Source of the DNA: Blastomonas aquatica
Lineage (GTDB): Bacteria > Pseudomonadota > Alphaproteobacteria > Sphingomonadales > Sphingomonadaceae
Assembly (NCBI RefSeq): GCF_014639875.1
Contig: NZ_BMGD01000004.1
Coordinates: 248,001-312,000 of the forward strand
Direction of reading: 5' to 3'
DNA length: 64,000 nucleotides
The notes under the pieces are model-generated. The model was not told where the DNA came from. It saw nothing but the letters and a program-made list of their open reading frames with translations, and did not search any database. Position 1 is the stretch's first letter; every line of letters begins with the position of its first letter. A program made the position numbers and the translations under genes. This document shows, piece by piece, positions 8,857 through 18,833 of the stretch.

Positions 8857-9882
8857 TCAATCCACCCAGATCCGCTCGAAGCGTCGTCCAATCTGGGTCA
8901 GCCATTCATACTGGCTGATCCCGGTCGCGGCCTCTGCTGCGGGCAGATCGAAATCGGCGGTGATCCAGTCGCCTTCGCCCAGATCGGGCGCAGCGCTGAT
9001 GTCGATGCAGGTGAGATCCATCGACACCCGCCCCAGCAACGGCAGCCGCGCACCGTTGTGGGCGAAGCCTCCGATCCCCGATAGCCCGCGCTTGAAGCCA
9101 TCGGCATAGCCCAGCGACAAAGTCGCGGTGCGCATAGCCGCCGGTGCGGTGAAAGTCGCGCCATAGCCGATGCTGTCACCCGCCTGCATCTGCCGGACCT
9201 GGAGCACCCGCGTCTCGATCCGCATGACGGGGTTGATGATGCCGGCGAGCGCGCCGCAGGGGACCCCGCCATACAGCGCAAGACCTGGCCGCGTACAATC
9301 ATAGCGATAGCCACTGCCGAGCCCGATCCCCGCGCTGTTGGCGAGGCTGTAGCGGCGGGCACTCACCCCAGTTCGGACCTCGTCGAACCTGAGGCGCTGC
9401 GTCTCATTCTGCGCGCTATCCTCATCGGCGGAGGCGAGGTGGCTCATGCAAAGATCGATATCCAGCCCTGTGCAGTGCCCTGCGACATCTTCGCGCCAGT
9501 CGAGCCCCAGCCGCCCCATGCCGGTGTCTATCATGACATGACAGGTGCCGCCGCCCATCGAACGCCAGCGCGCGATCTGATCGGTGCTGTTGAGCACCGG
9601 CACCGCGCCGATGGCCTTGGCCAGCGCTTCCTCGCCCGGCGCGATCCCGTGCAACACCGATATGCGCGCAGGATCGACCAGCCCGGCCAGCGCTTGCGCC
9701 TCTGCCCAATGCGCGACGAAGAAATCGCGGCAACCCGCAGCCGACAACCGCGCCACGACATCGCGCGCGCCCAGGCCATAGCCATCGGCCTTGACCGCAG
9801 CCCCCGCGCTCGCCGGTTCGCTCAGCCAGCCCAGCGCCTGCCAGTTCGACACGAGCGCAGCGCCATCGAAAACCAGCCGCAT
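8857..9882 (-). CDS. alr: Alanine racemase
   Basis: A PLP enzyme that interconverts L- and D-alanine for peptidoglycan. The PLP lysine is K31 in AAVKADGYGLGA. Further family blocks are HVMIDTGMGRLGLDW, SLANSAGIGLG, RPGLALYGG and, in the C-terminal domain, SLGYADGF and GRVSMDLTCIDI. At 341 residues it is slightly short at the N terminus. The frame stays open upstream into the transporter gene, but the ATG at 9882 fits the usual distance to the PLP lysine. It starts 22 bp after the MHS transporter stop and is probably translated from the same message. Confidence 0.94.
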   Translation of the reverse strand: MRLVFDGAALVSNWQALGWLSEPASAGAAVKADGYGLGARDVVARLSAAGCRDFFVAHWAEAQALAGLVDPARISVLHGIAPGEEALAKAIGAVPVLNSTDQIARWRSMGGGTCHVMIDTGMGRLGLDWREDVAGHCTGLDIDLCMSHLASADEDSAQNETQRLRFDEVRTGVSARRYSLANSAGIGLGSGYRYDCTRPGLALYGGVPCGALAGIINPVMRIETRVLQVRQMQAGDSIGYGATFTAPAAMRTATLSLGYADGFKRGLSGIGGFAHNGARLPLLGRVSMDLTCIDISAAPDLGEGDWITADFDLPAAEAATGISQYEWLTQIGRRFERIWVD

Positions 9883-9904
9883 GTTGGCGCAGGCCTGTTC
9901 GATC

Positions 9905-11524
9905 TCAGCGATGTTCCGGCTCCACGCCCGGCCGGTGGGTTTCCTGCAGCATGATCATGCTCACCAGAAACGCCATCAGCACCACGGCCCAGGTGTACCA
10001 CAGCCCCGAATAGGGGTTGCCGGTCTTGGCGATGATGAAACTGGCGATAAACGGCAGAAACCCACCAAAATAGCCGGTGCCAAAGTGATAGGGGATCGAC
10101 ATCGAGCTGTAGCGGATCCGCGGTGGGAACATCTCGGAAAGCAAGGCGGCGACCGGGCCATAGGTTGCAGCCGACAGCGCGCCCAGCCCTGCCAGCGCAG
10201 CCACGATCACCGCGATGCTGGCCATCGGCGGCACGCGCGGCGTGAAATCGTATCCGGCATTTGCAAGCGCGGCATCGACGCCTTCGTTGCTGATGTCGGA
10301 GACAATGACATCGCCGATCTTGACCGCAACGCGTGGCCCCTGGGTCAGCGTGTACCCCACGCCTTTGGCGGTGAACTGCGCAAGCAGCTTGCCGCAATCG
10401 GTTTCCTGCTCCTTGGCGAACGGCGAATAGTCGCAATTCGGACCCGAGATCACGACGGGCGCGCGCTCCATGGCGGTCTTGAGCGCGGGATTGGCGACGC
10501 TTCCGATCAGCCAGAACAACGGAAACACCAGCACCAGGGTCAACGCATAGCCCCACACGATCGGTTTCTTGCGGCCCAACTTGTCCGACAGCGATCCGAA
10601 ATAGATGTAGAACATCATCGAGATACAGGCTGACCCGCCAACGATGATCTCAGCCGCAGTGTCATCCACCCGCATCGGCCCTTTGAGGAACGACAGCGCA
10701 GAGAACATCGCGGTGTACCAGATCACGGTGAGGCCCGCGGCAATCCCGAACAGAGCGACGAACAGCCGCTTCTTGTTGCCGGGATAAGTGAAGCTTTCGA
10801 CAAACGGATTGCCGGCAAGCTCGCCATCGGCTTTCATGGCCTTGAACACCGGGCTTTCGGACAGCTTGAGCCGCATCCACAAAGACACCGCGAGCAGCAA
10901 CAGCGACAGCAGGAACGGTACGCGCCAGCCCCAGTCATTCCAGGTTTCATCGCGCATCACCGCCTTGCAACCCAGCACGACGATCAGGCTGAGCACGAAG
11001 CCCCCGACGACGCTGGCCTGGATGAAGCTGGTATAGAAACCGCGCTTTTCGGGTGGTGCGTGCTCCGAGACATAGATTGCAGCGCCGCCATACTCCCCGC
11101 CCAGCGCAAGCCCCTGAAGGATGCGCAGCAGAATGATGATGATCGGCGCGGCGATGCCGATGCTGTCGGCCGACGGGATCAGACCGACACCGGCGGTGGC
11201 GATTCCCATCAGCGTCACCGTCACCAGAAAGGTGTATTTGCGCCCCAGCCGGTCGCCGAGAAAGCCGAACAGGATCGCGCCCAGCGGGCGGAAGCCGAAG
11301 CCCACGGCAAACCCTGCCCAAACCAGCAACGTCTCCAGCGTCACGTTGCCGCTGGGAAAGAACGTCCGCCCGATGATCGCGGCGAGCGTGCCGTAGATGA
11401 AGAAATCATACCATTCGAAAATGGTGCCCAGCGATGATGCGCCTATGACCAGCCGGATTTCCGACTTGGTCGGCTTGGCCGTAGTCCCATCTGCTGTTGC
11501 GTCCGCTGCGACCGTTGCGGCCAT
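9905..11524 (-). CDS. MFS transporter, metabolite:H+ symporter (MHS) family, with large periplasmic insert
   Basis: A 12-helix inner-membrane transporter. Family marks are TIFEWYDFFIYG in helix 1, the loop 2-3 motif GDRLGRKYT, and RILQGLALGGEYGGA in helix 4, all typical of MHS members that import carboxylates, osmolytes or sugars. At 539 residues it is about 100 longer than the usual 430-450. The extra sequence is a soluble stretch of about 80-90 residues between helices 9 and 10 (near PVVISGPNCDYSPF to GYDFTPRVPP), which should face the periplasm and contains two cysteines. The substrate cannot be read from sequence. It lies downstream of pccA in the propionate gene run. Confidence 0.85.
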   Translation of the reverse strand: MAATVAADATADGTTAKPTKSEIRLVIGASSLGTIFEWYDFFIYGTLAAIIGRTFFPSGNVTLETLLVWAGFAVGFGFRPLGAILFGFLGDRLGRKYTFLVTVTLMGIATAGVGLIPSADSIGIAAPIIIILLRILQGLALGGEYGGAAIYVSEHAPPEKRGFYTSFIQASVVGGFVLSLIVVLGCKAVMRDETWNDWGWRVPFLLSLLLLAVSLWMRLKLSESPVFKAMKADGELAGNPFVESFTYPGNKKRLFVALFGIAAGLTVIWYTAMFSALSFLKGPMRVDDTAAEIIVGGSACISMMFYIYFGSLSDKLGRKKPIVWGYALTLVLVFPLFWLIGSVANPALKTAMERAPVVISGPNCDYSPFAKEQETDCGKLLAQFTAKGVGYTLTQGPRVAVKIGDVIVSDISNEGVDAALANAGYDFTPRVPPMASIAVIVAALAGLGALSAATYGPVAALLSEMFPPRIRYSSMSIPYHFGTGYFGGFLPFIASFIIAKTGNPYSGLWYTWAVVLMAFLVSMIMLQETHRPGVEPEHR

Positions 11525-11555
11525 CCAGCATCTCCCCGAAAATCGTCCCCGTTAT

Positions 11556-11612
11556 GGCGTCAGTCTATGGCGGCGATTTCGAGCGCAATCAACTGCCGAA
11601 CCGACTGACGCC
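11556..11612. repeat. Short inverted repeat between pccA and the MHS transporter gene
   Basis: Ten-base arms GGCGTCAGTC (11556-11565) and GACTGACGCC (11603-11612) are perfect complements separated by 37 bp, directly after the pccA stop. It could be a weak terminator, a processing site or an operator for the transporter. No T-run follows. Confidence 0.4.
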
Positions 11613-11619
11613 GTACCGG

Positions 11620-13617
11620 TCATTCCAGCTCGAGGATGACCGCATCGACGGCAAGGCTATCGCCTTCGGCGGCGTTGATTGTCTTGACCGTCGCGGTCTT
11701 TTCGGCGCGCAGGATGTTTTCCATCTTCATCGCCTCGACGATCGCGAGCGGCTGACCTGCCTGCACCGTATCGCCCTCGGCGACGTGCAATTTCACCAGG
11801 AGGCCCGGCATCGGGCATAACAGGAAGCGCGACAGATCGGGCGGTACCTTTTCGATCATGTGGCGCGCATGCTGCGCAACATGCGCGGGCAGCACTTCGA
11901 AACGGTGGGTTGCACCGCGCGCGGTCAACGCAAAGCCGGTGCGCGTGCGCTCGACCTTGACCGCGAGCTCGTCGGCTACGTCCTCATCGCCGAAGTCGGC
12001 AATCGCCATCCGGTCGCCGGGCGTATAGCCCATGCTCATGTCGACGATCGTGCCATCGACAACGATCGCGTCTTCGCTGACCGAGACTTCCATCGCGACA
12101 TCGCCCTGGCGCACGCGCCATTCGGATGGTGGGGTCAGCCGGTTGCCAAGCTGACCGCTGACCCGCAAGGATCGGTCGGCCTCGGCGGTGGCAATGAACG
12201 CTGCGATCGCCGCGAGCCGCTGAAGCAGTTCGGGGGACGCGGGCGCGCCCATGAAACCTTCGGGATATTCCTCGGCGATGAAACCGGTCGTGATCTCACC
12301 CGAGCGGAAGCGCGGGTGCTGCATCAGCGCGGAGAGAAAATCGAGATTGTGCCCCGGGCCCTCGAGCTCGAACCGGTCGATCGCGGCGATCTGCCGGTCG
12401 ATCGCTTCGATCCGGGTATCGCCATAGGTGATCAGCTTGGCGATCATCGGGGCGTAATGGATCGAGACCTCGCCGCCCTCTTCGACACCGTCGTCGACGC
12501 GCACGCCCTTTTTCTGCTTGGGCGGGTTGTAGCGCACCAGACGGCCGATCGAGGGCAGGAAGCCGCGATAGGGATCTTCGGCATACACCCGGTTCTCGAC
12601 CGCCCAGCCCTCAAGTTTGACTTCATCCTGGGTGAAGCCGAGCGGTTCGCCATTGGCGACACGGATCATCTGTTCGACCAGATCGAGCCCGGTGACCAGT
12701 TCGGTCACGGGATGCTCGACCTGAAGCCGGGTGTTCATTTCGAGGAAGTAGAAGCCATCGCCGGTCTTGTCCGCGCCCGAGACGATCAGCTCGACCGTGC
12801 CGGCGCTGTAATAGCCGACGGCACGTGCCAGCGCGACAGCCTGCTCGCCCATCTTCTTGCGCATTTCGGGGGTGACGAACGGCGACGGCGCTTCTTCGAC
12901 CACCTTCTGGTGACGGCGCTGGATCGAACATTCGCGCTCGTTCAGATAGACGATGTTGCCGTGCTGATCGCCCAGCACCTGAATCTCGATATGACGCGGC
13001 TGGAGGATGAACTTCTCGATGAACACGCGGTCATCGCCAAAGCTGGCAAGCCCCTCGCGCTTGGTCGCCTCGAAGCCTTCGCGCACGTCCTGCTCATTGT
13101 ACGCGAGCCGCATGCCCTTGCCGCCACCGCCGGCAGAGGCCTTCATCATCACCGGATAGCCGATCTCTTCGGCGATCCGCACCGCATGCTCGGTATCGTC
13201 GATCTCGCCAACGAAACCGGGGACGACATTGACGCCCGCCTGCAGCGCAAGTTTCTTCGATTCGATCTTGTCGCCCATCGCGGCGATCGCGCCCGGAGGG
13301 GGGCCGATGAAGGTGATGCCCGCTGCCTTCAGTGCTTCGGCAAAGCTGGTGCGCTCCGACAGAAAGCCATAGCCGGGGTGCACTGCGTCTGCCCCGGTTG
13401 CCTTGCACACCTCGATGATCTTGTCCGCGAGCAGATACGACTGAGACGCAGGCGACGGCCCGATATGCACGGCCTCGTCGGCCATCTCGACATGGGGGCT
13501 GCGCGCATCGGCGTCCGAATAGACGGCCACCGTCTTGATGCCCATCTTGCGGGCGGTGCGGATAACCCGGCAGGCGATCTCGCCCCGGTTGGCGATCAGG
13601 ATTTTGGTGATTGGCAT
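11620..13617 (-). CDS. pccA: Propionyl-CoA (acyl-CoA) carboxylase biotin-carboxylase/biotin-carrier subunit
   Basis: The alpha subunit of an acyl-CoA carboxylase, 665 residues. The N-terminal biotin carboxylase has IANRGEIACRVIRTA, an ATP-grasp glycine loop (KASAGGGGKGMRLA) and the catalytic region NTRLQVEHPVTE. A BT-type linking domain follows, and the C-terminal carrier domain has the biotin-accepting lysine K631 in EAMKMEN. With pccB it converts propionyl-CoA to (S)-methylmalonyl-CoA. Its ATG lies 22 bp inside the 3' end of the upstream esterase gene, suggesting coupled translation. pccB is about 6 kb upstream in the same run. Confidence 0.95.
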   Translation of the reverse strand: MPITKILIANRGEIACRVIRTARKMGIKTVAVYSDADARSPHVEMADEAVHIGPSPASQSYLLADKIIEVCKATGADAVHPGYGFLSERTSFAEALKAAGITFIGPPPGAIAAMGDKIESKKLALQAGVNVVPGFVGEIDDTEHAVRIAEEIGYPVMMKASAGGGGKGMRLAYNEQDVREGFEATKREGLASFGDDRVFIEKFILQPRHIEIQVLGDQHGNIVYLNERECSIQRRHQKVVEEAPSPFVTPEMRKKMGEQAVALARAVGYYSAGTVELIVSGADKTGDGFYFLEMNTRLQVEHPVTELVTGLDLVEQMIRVANGEPLGFTQDEVKLEGWAVENRVYAEDPYRGFLPSIGRLVRYNPPKQKKGVRVDDGVEEGGEVSIHYAPMIAKLITYGDTRIEAIDRQIAAIDRFELEGPGHNLDFLSALMQHPRFRSGEITTGFIAEEYPEGFMGAPASPELLQRLAAIAAFIATAEADRSLRVSGQLGNRLTPPSEWRVRQGDVAMEVSVSEDAIVVDGTIVDMSMGYTPGDRMAIADFGDEDVADELAVKVERTRTGFALTARGATHRFEVLPAHVAQHARHMIEKVPPDLSRFLLCPMPGLLVKLHVAEGDTVQAGQPLAIVEAMKMENILRAEKTATVKTINAAEGDSLAVDAVILELE

Positions 13618-14462
13618 GTGATGTCAAATCCACTTTTTGGGTCGTGCGCGACCGAAGTTGGGAAAAGGAACTGGAGCGCCTCGGGCGAGACGCTGTGATA
13701 GATGGTGGCGTGGGTCAGGTCGGGGCGCGGGGCGTAGCACCAGGTCTGGTCCGCACGTTTGCTGGCACCCAGCGCGGCGATCAGCCGATCGACCCCGGTC
13801 TGCATCTCGCGGCCCTCATCGGCGATCGTCAGATACAACCGGTGCGGCTTGGCAGAAGGCTTGGCGAGAAACGCGCCCGATGCCTTGGCCAGCCGCTCGT
13901 CATCCCACCACAGGCTGGGGCTGATCGCGGCATAATGATCGAACAGATCGGGCTCGGTGAGATAGGTCTCGACGATGAACAGCCCGGCGAGCGATTCGCC
14001 GATAACGCCGGTTTCGCCCGCGCTGCGGTATGATTTCGCGACCATCGGTATGACCTCGTCGCGGATGAACGCGCGGAATGCCGCCGAACCGCCTGCGGTC
14101 GGAAACTCCTTGAGCAGCGCGGCGTCCTGCGTCGGCCCGGTCAGTTCGCGCCTGCGGTCCTGCGTGGCGATTCCGACAACGATCACATCCTGCGACCTCG
14201 CCCAGAGTGCGCCAAGTGCGCTGGTGCCGGTTATATGCAGAAAGTCCTGATCCAACCCGCCGTCGATCAGATACAGGACGGGGTAGGTCTTGCCCGATGT
14301 GGCGTAATCTGCAGGCAGATAGACGTTGACGGTACGGTCCTGCGCCAATGGCTTCGACGCCAGCGTGTGCGTTTCGCCGATGGTGATCGGCACCGGCTGC
14401 GCGGCGGCGGGTGATACGCAGGCGAGTGCGATACCGAGCAGGATAACGAGAGGTCGGATCAC
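13596..14462 (-). CDS. Secreted esterase of the esterase D / enterochelin-esterase-like family
   Basis: An alpha/beta hydrolase of 288 residues with an N-terminal signal peptide (MIRPLVILLGIALACVSPAAA) and the nucleophile elbow GESLAGLF. Segments such as YLPADYATSGKTYPVLYLIDGG match the putative-esterase family that includes S-formylglutathione hydrolase and siderophore esterases, and the signal peptide argues for a periplasmic enzyme. The substrate is unknown. A C-terminal histidine (DLTHATIYHSVSPEALQF) may complete the triad. The 3' end overlaps pccA by 22 bp; a long inverted repeat separates it from bioB upstream. Confidence 0.78.
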   Translation of the reverse strand: MIRPLVILLGIALACVSPAAAQPVPITIGETHTLASKPLAQDRTVNVYLPADYATSGKTYPVLYLIDGGLDQDFLHITGTSALGALWARSQDVIVVGIATQDRRRELTGPTQDAALLKEFPTAGGSAAFRAFIRDEVIPMVAKSYRSAGETGVIGESLAGLFIVETYLTEPDLFDHYAAISPSLWWDDERLAKASGAFLAKPSAKPHRLYLTIADEGREMQTGVDRLIAALGASKRADQTWCYAPRPDLTHATIYHSVSPEALQFLFPTSVAHDPKSGFDITCQSPKS

Positions 14463-14486
14463 TTGGTCTGGCCCGCCCCATAAAAT

Positions 14487-14579
14487 CCGTCATCCTGAAC
14501 TTGTTTCAGGGCCCATTTCTCCCCACGCGGCTTCGGCTGCTGTGGCACGATGGGTGCTGAAACAAGTTCAGCATGACGG
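14487..14579. repeat. Long inverted repeat with CTGAAACAAGTTCAG core
   Basis: Arms of 23 bp at 14487-14509 and 14557-14579 are complementary with a single mismatch. They enclose a spacer containing its own GC-rich hairpin. The core CTGAACTTGTTTCAG is itself near-palindromic. The element lies between bioB and the esterase gene and looks like a dispersed intergenic repeat rather than a coding region. Confidence 0.75.
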
Positions 14580-14595
14580 AGGAGAGAAGCGGATT

Positions 14596-15594
14596 TCACT
14601 CCGCCGCCTCCAGATGCCCATGCGGTTGCGCGGCCATCGCTTTCATGCCCAGCTTGGAGAGCAGCGCGCCGTCCTTGTCGTCGCCGGCGTTGGGCGCGGT
14701 GAGCAGCTTGTCACCGGTGAAGATGCTGTTTGCGCCCGCCATGAAGCACAAGGCCTGGCAGCTTTCGGACATACTCTCGCGGCCAGCACTCAAGCGCACC
14801 ATCGAGCGCGGCATCGTGATGCGCGCGACGGCGACCGTGCGGACGAACTCGATCTCGTCGATCTTTGCGAGCGGCGTATCGGCAAGCATGTCGCCCAGCA
14901 CGGTGCCCTTGACCGGGACAAGCGCGTTGATCGGCACGCTTTCGGGGTGCGGCATGGTGGCGAGCGCGTGGATGAAGCCGATGCGGTCCGACCGCGTCTC
15001 GCCCATTCCGACGATGCCGCCGCAGCACACGTTGATGCCCGCCGACCGGACGTTGTCCAGCGTCTCCATCCGGTCCTCGAAGGTGCGGGTGGTGATGACG
15101 TTCGCGTAGTTCTCCGGCGCGGTGTCGATATTGTGGTTGTAGTAATCCAGCCCCGCATCGGCGAGCTGCTTCGCCTGGGCCGCGGTCAGCATCCCCAAAG
15201 TCATGCAGGTTTCCATGCCCATCTCGCGCACGCCCTTGACCATCGCGGCGAGCTTGGGGATGTCCTTGTCCTTGGGGTTGCGCCAGGCCGCGCCCATGCA
15301 GAACCGGCCCGAGCCATGGTCCTTGGCCTGGGCAGCGGCCTGCAACACCGCTTGCACGTCCATCAGCTTGGTCGCCTTGACGCCGCTGTCGGCATCCTTG
15401 GACTGGCTGCAATAGCCGCAATCCTCGGGGCAGCCGCCGGTCTTGATCGACAGCAAAGTCGAGAGCTGGACTTCGTTGCGCGGGAAGTTGGTGCGGTGAA
15501 TGCTCTGCGCCTCGAACATCAGGTCGTTGAACGGCAGGTCGAACAGCGCGGTGATTTCTTCGCGGGTCCAGTCGGTTTTCATTTCGGCGGTCAC
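14596..15594 (-). CDS. bioB: Biotin synthase
   Basis: A radical-SAM enzyme that inserts sulfur into dethiobiotin. The 4Fe-4S radical-SAM cysteines are C55, C59 and C62 (CPEDCGYC), and the second cluster ligands lie in [14 protein letters not shown] and [10 protein letters not shown]. About 332 residues, with a GTG start at 15594 or ATG at 15582. No other bio genes are adjacent. Its presence in the propionyl-CoA carboxylase run is sensible because PccA carries biotin. Palindromic repeats flank it on both sides. Confidence 0.96.
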   Translation of the reverse strand: MTAEMKTDWTREEITALFDLPFNDLMFEAQSIHRTNFPRNEVQLSTLLSIKTGGCPEDCGYCSQSKDADSGVKATKLMDVQAVLQAAAQAKDHGSGRFCMGAAWRNPKDKDIPKLAAMVKGVREMGMETCMTLGMLTAAQAKQLADAGLDYYNHNIDTAPENYANVITTRTFEDRMETLDNVRSAGINVCCGGIVGMGETRSDRIGFIHALATMPHPESVPINALVPVKGTVLGDMLADTPLAKIDEIEFVRTVAVARITMPRSMVRLSAGRESMSESCQALCFMAGANSIFTGDKLLTAPNAGDDKDGALLSKLGMKAMAAQPHGHLEAAE

Positions 15595-15603
15595 TCAAAA
15601 TCT

Positions 15604-15670
15604 CCGTTTGTGTCGAGCAAAGTCGAGACACGTATGCGGCAGGTCCCTCGACTTCGCGCGGGACAAACGG
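15604..15670. repeat. Inverted repeat with TCGAGCAAAGTCGAG core
   Basis: The left arm begins CCGTTTGTGTCGAGC at 15604 and the right arm ends GCGCGGGACAAACGG at 15670; the arms pair imperfectly over about 25 bp. The right-arm sequence TCCCTCGACTTCGC (15644-15657) also occurs, on the coding strand, inside ispE near 59143-59156. It lies between the mutase and biotin synthase genes. Confidence 0.75.
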
Positions 15671-15689
15671 GTGGGGGTGGTTGGGGCTG

Positions 15690-17828
15690 TCACTCGGCAG
15701 CTTCCTGCAACGGCGGCATATTGTGCCCAAGCAATCGCAGCACATCGGCGGCGCATTCGACGACGTTCGATCCGGGGCCGTAGATGCCTTGCACCCCGGC
15801 ATCGCGGAGGAAGTCGTAATCCTGCGGCGGGATGACGCCGCCAACGATGACCTTGATATCGTTGCGACCGGCGTCCTTGAGGCCCGCAATCAGCGAGGGG
15901 ATCAGGGTTTTGTGTCCGGCAGCGAGCGATGATGCACCGACGACATCGACGTTGCTCTCTAGCGCCAGCACTACCGTTTCCTGCGGCGTCTGGAACAGCG
16001 GGCCTGAGACGATCTCGAAGCCCAGATCACCAAAGGCCGATGCGATAACGTTTGCCCCGCGATCATGCCCGTCCTGGCCCATCTTGGCGACGAGCAATTT
16101 CGGTTTACGTCCCAGACGGCGCTCGACGGCTTTCACGCCCTCGACCACCTGCGCCCAGCGGCCATCATCGACATAGGGCGCGCTGTACACGCCCTTCACC
16201 GGCGTCGGCACGGTCGCATAGCGACCGAACACGTCCTCCATCGCCTGGCTGATTTCGCCCAAAGTCGCACGAGCCCGCGCGGCATCGACCGCGAGCGCCA
16301 GCAGATTGCCATCGCCCTTGGCACCCTCACGCAACGCATCGAGCGCCGCCTGGCACGCCACCGCATCGCGCGAGGCCTTGACCGAAGCGATCCGGGCAAC
16401 CTGGCCTTCGCGGACCTTGGCGTTGTCGACGTTCAGCGTTTCGAGATGGTCCTCGCTCGGCAGGCGATACTTGTTCACCCCGACCACGACATCCTCGGCG
16501 CGATCGACCCGCGCCTGGCGTCCGGCGGCGGCTTCCTCGATCATCGCCTTGGGCCAGCCCGCAGCGACGGCCTTGGCCATGCCGCCTTCGCTCTCGACCC
16601 GCTCGATGATCTCCCACGCCTTGTCGACCAGCTCCTGCGTCAGGCTCTCGATGTAATAGCTGCCGCCCAAAGGATCGACCACGTTGGTCATCCCGGTCTC
16701 TTCCTGGATCACCAACTGCGTGTTGCGGGCGATGCGGGCGGAGAAATCGGTGGGCAGCGCGATGGCTTCATCGAGCGCATTGGTGTGCAGCGACTGCGTA
16801 CCGCCCAGCATCGCGGCCATCGCCTCGATGGTGGTGCGGATGACGTTGTTATAGGGGTCCTGCTCGGTCAGCGACACGCCCGAGGTCTGGCAGTGGGTGC
16901 GCAGCATCTTGGAACGTTCGTCCTGCGCGCCCAGATTGGTCATCACCCGGTGCCACAGCACGCGCGCGGCGCGCAGCTTGGCGATTTCCATGAAGAAGTT
17001 CATGCCGATGGCGAAGAAGAAGCTCAGGCGGCCAGCAAACTTGTCGATGTCGAGCCCCGAGGCGACGCCGTATTTCACATATTCCATGCCGTCGGCGATG
17101 GTGAAGGCGAGCTCCTGTACCTGCGTGGCCCCTGCCTCCTGCATGTGATAGCCGGAGATCGAGATGCTGTTGAACTTGGGCATCTCGCGCGACGTGTAGC
17201 CGAAAATGTCCGAGATGATCCGCATCGAAGGCTCGGGCGGATAGATGTACGTGTTGCGGACCATGAACTCCTTGAGGATGTCGTTCTGGATGGTCCCGTC
17301 GAGCAGCTTGCGATCAACGCCCTGCTCTTCGCCAGCGACGATGAAGAACGCGAGGATCGGGATCACCGCGCCGTTCATCGTCATGCTGACCGACATCTTG
17401 TCGAGCGGAATGCCGTCGAACAGGATCTTCATGTCCTCGACGCTGTCGATGGCGACGCCCGCCTTGCCGACATCACCGGTGACACGCGGGTGGTCGCTGT
17501 CATAGCCACGATGGGTGGCCAGATCGAACGCGACCGAAAGCCCTTTTTGCCCAGCGGCAAGGTTACGGCGATAGAAGGCGTTGGATTCCTCGGCGGTGGA
17601 GAAACCGGCGTATTGCCGGATCGTCCAGGGGCGGCCCGCATACATGCTCGCGCGCACCCCGCGGGTGAACGGCGCAAAGCCGGGCAGGCCGGGATTGACC
17701 GACACATCGTCCGCGGTATACAGCGGCTTGACCGCGATCCCCTCGGGCGTCTGCCAGGTAAGATCGCGTCCCTTGACCTCCTTTTCGGCCAGAGCCTGCC
17801 AGTCGGCGATTTTGGGTGTATCGGTCAT
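15690..17828 (-). CDS. scpA: Methylmalonyl-CoA mutase (homodimeric type, with B12 domain)
   Basis: Converts (R)-methylmalonyl-CoA to succinyl-CoA with adenosylcobalamin. About 712 residues from the ATG at 17828 ([10 protein letters not shown]); an upstream open stretch to 17912 is unlikely to be translated. The N-terminal TIM barrel shows the block [18 protein letters not shown]. The C-terminal cobalamin domain has the lower-ligand motif [20 protein letters not shown] and the loop [11 protein letters not shown]. Both domains on one chain indicate the catalytically complete subunit. No chaperone gene (meaB) is present in the window. It follows the enoyl-CoA hydratase by 22 bp. Confidence 0.96.
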   Translation of the reverse strand: MTDTPKIADWQALAEKEVKGRDLTWQTPEGIAVKPLYTADDVSVNPGLPGFAPFTRGVRASMYAGRPWTIRQYAGFSTAEESNAFYRRNLAAGQKGLSVAFDLATHRGYDSDHPRVTGDVGKAGVAIDSVEDMKILFDGIPLDKMSVSMTMNGAVIPILAFFIVAGEEQGVDRKLLDGTIQNDILKEFMVRNTYIYPPEPSMRIISDIFGYTSREMPKFNSISISGYHMQEAGATQVQELAFTIADGMEYVKYGVASGLDIDKFAGRLSFFFAIGMNFFMEIAKLRAARVLWHRVMTNLGAQDERSKMLRTHCQTSGVSLTEQDPYNNVIRTTIEAMAAMLGGTQSLHTNALDEAIALPTDFSARIARNTQLVIQEETGMTNVVDPLGGSYYIESLTQELVDKAWEIIERVESEGGMAKAVAAGWPKAMIEEAAAGRQARVDRAEDVVVGVNKYRLPSEDHLETLNVDNAKVREGQVARIASVKASRDAVACQAALDALREGAKGDGNLLALAVDAARARATLGEISQAMEDVFGRYATVPTPVKGVYSAPYVDDGRWAQVVEGVKAVERRLGRKPKLLVAKMGQDGHDRGANVIASAFGDLGFEIVSGPLFQTPQETVVLALESNVDVVGASSLAAGHKTLIPSLIAGLKDAGRNDIKVIVGGVIPPQDYDFLRDAGVQGIYGPGSNVVECAADVLRLLGHNMPPLQEAAE

Positions 17829-17850
17829 TCTATCGGTCCCGTGTGTCTGA

Positions 17851-18633
17851 TCAGCTGCCGGTGAAGTTCGGCTTGCGCTTTTGCAGGAAGGAGATTGCGC
17901 CTTCGCGCGCATCGTTGGTGTCGCCTGCGATCTTCTGACCCTCGGCTTCGCGAGTCAGCGCAGTGGCGAAATCGCATTCGAGCGCTTCGACCAGGTTCTT
18001 GCGCATGATGCCGAGTGCCACGGTGGGCATCGACGCAAGGCGTTTGGCAACCGCCATTGCCTCATCCATCAGGCTGTCGTGCTCGACGACCTTGTAGACC
18101 ATGCCCCAGTCGTGCGCCTTGGCGGCGGGAATCTTTTCGCCCAGCATCATCATCTCGGTCGCGCGCGCCTTTCCGATCAGCCGGGTCAGCATCCAGCTCG
18201 CGCCGCCATCGGGCACCAGGCCGATGTTGACGAACGCCTGCAGGAAATAGGCTTTCTCGCTGGCGACGACGAAATCGGGCGCAAGGCCGATCGAGCAGCC
18301 GACGCCTGCGGCAGGTCCGTTGACCGCGCTGATCGTCGGGATGTGCAGCCGGTGCAGCTTGAGCAGCATCGGGTTGTAGTGCTGGGTCAGCGCCTTGTAG
18401 CTGCCCTGCCCGCCCGAGATCGAGCTGTCACGCCCGCCGGTCAGGTCCGCGCCGGAGCAGAAACCCTTGCCCTCACCGGTGATCACCAGCGCGCGTGCAT
18501 CGCCCAGATGATCGAGCGCATCGTTGATCTCGCCCGCCATCGGCAGCGAACAGGCATTGAGCCGCTCGGGTACGTTCAGCGTGATCGTGGCAATCTGGTC
18601 GGCGATATCGAGCTTTATGGTTTCGTAGGTCAT
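17851..18633 (-). CDS. Enoyl-CoA hydratase/isomerase family protein
   Basis: A crotonase-fold protein of 260 residues. The oxyanion-hole segments are [15 protein letters not shown] and [20 protein letters not shown], followed by the active-site region [19 protein letters not shown]. The glutamate positions of a true hydratase are not both obvious: the second catalytic position holds aspartate (VPDGGAS), as in isomerases and some hydratases, so the exact reaction is open. In the propionate gene run it may act in odd-chain or branched acyl-CoA degradation. Confidence 0.85.
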   Translation of the reverse strand: MTYETIKLDIADQIATITLNVPERLNACSLPMAGEINDALDHLGDARALVITGEGKGFCSGADLTGGRDSSISGGQGSYKALTQHYNPMLLKLHRLHIPTISAVNGPAAGVGCSIGLAPDFVVASEKAYFLQAFVNIGLVPDGGASWMLTRLIGKARATEMMMLGEKIPAAKAHDWGMVYKVVEHDSLMDEAMAVAKRLASMPTVALGIMRKNLVEALECDFATALTREAEGQKIAGDTNDAREGAISFLQKRKPNFTGS

Positions 18634-18655
18634 GGTCGCAACTCTCTCCTGTTAT

Positions 18656-18832
18656 TCTTCCCTCTCCCTTGACGGGAGGGGGTTGCGAAGACTTGGCGCT
18701 GCAAGCGCCTAGTCGAAGCTGGGAGAGGGTGAAACGACCGCACGGCGCGCACCGCCCCCCTCTCCAAGGTCCGGTAGCCGACTTGCGTCGGCAACCTCCC
18801 CTATCCTCCCCCGCAAGGGGGGAGGAGCATGT
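18656..18832. repeat. Composite intergenic repeat block with C/G-tract hairpins
   Basis: The 200 bp between mce and the enoyl-CoA hydratase gene contain several nested inverted repeats. CCCTCTCCC near 18660 pairs with GGGAGAGGG near 18720-18728, and CCTCCCCC-GCAA-GGGGGGAGG near 18807-18827 forms a strong hairpin beside the mce stop. No reading frame of interest is seen. It may attenuate transcription within the operon or stabilise the message. Confidence 0.65.
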
Positions 18833-18833
18833 A

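Noticed and set aside
11860-13698. Long open frame (612 codons) on the + strand opposite pccA
   Set aside because: It is the antisense image of a clear carboxylase gene; its translation is low-complexity, rich in Arg, His, Asp and Gly, with no domain features. High GC content produces such frames.
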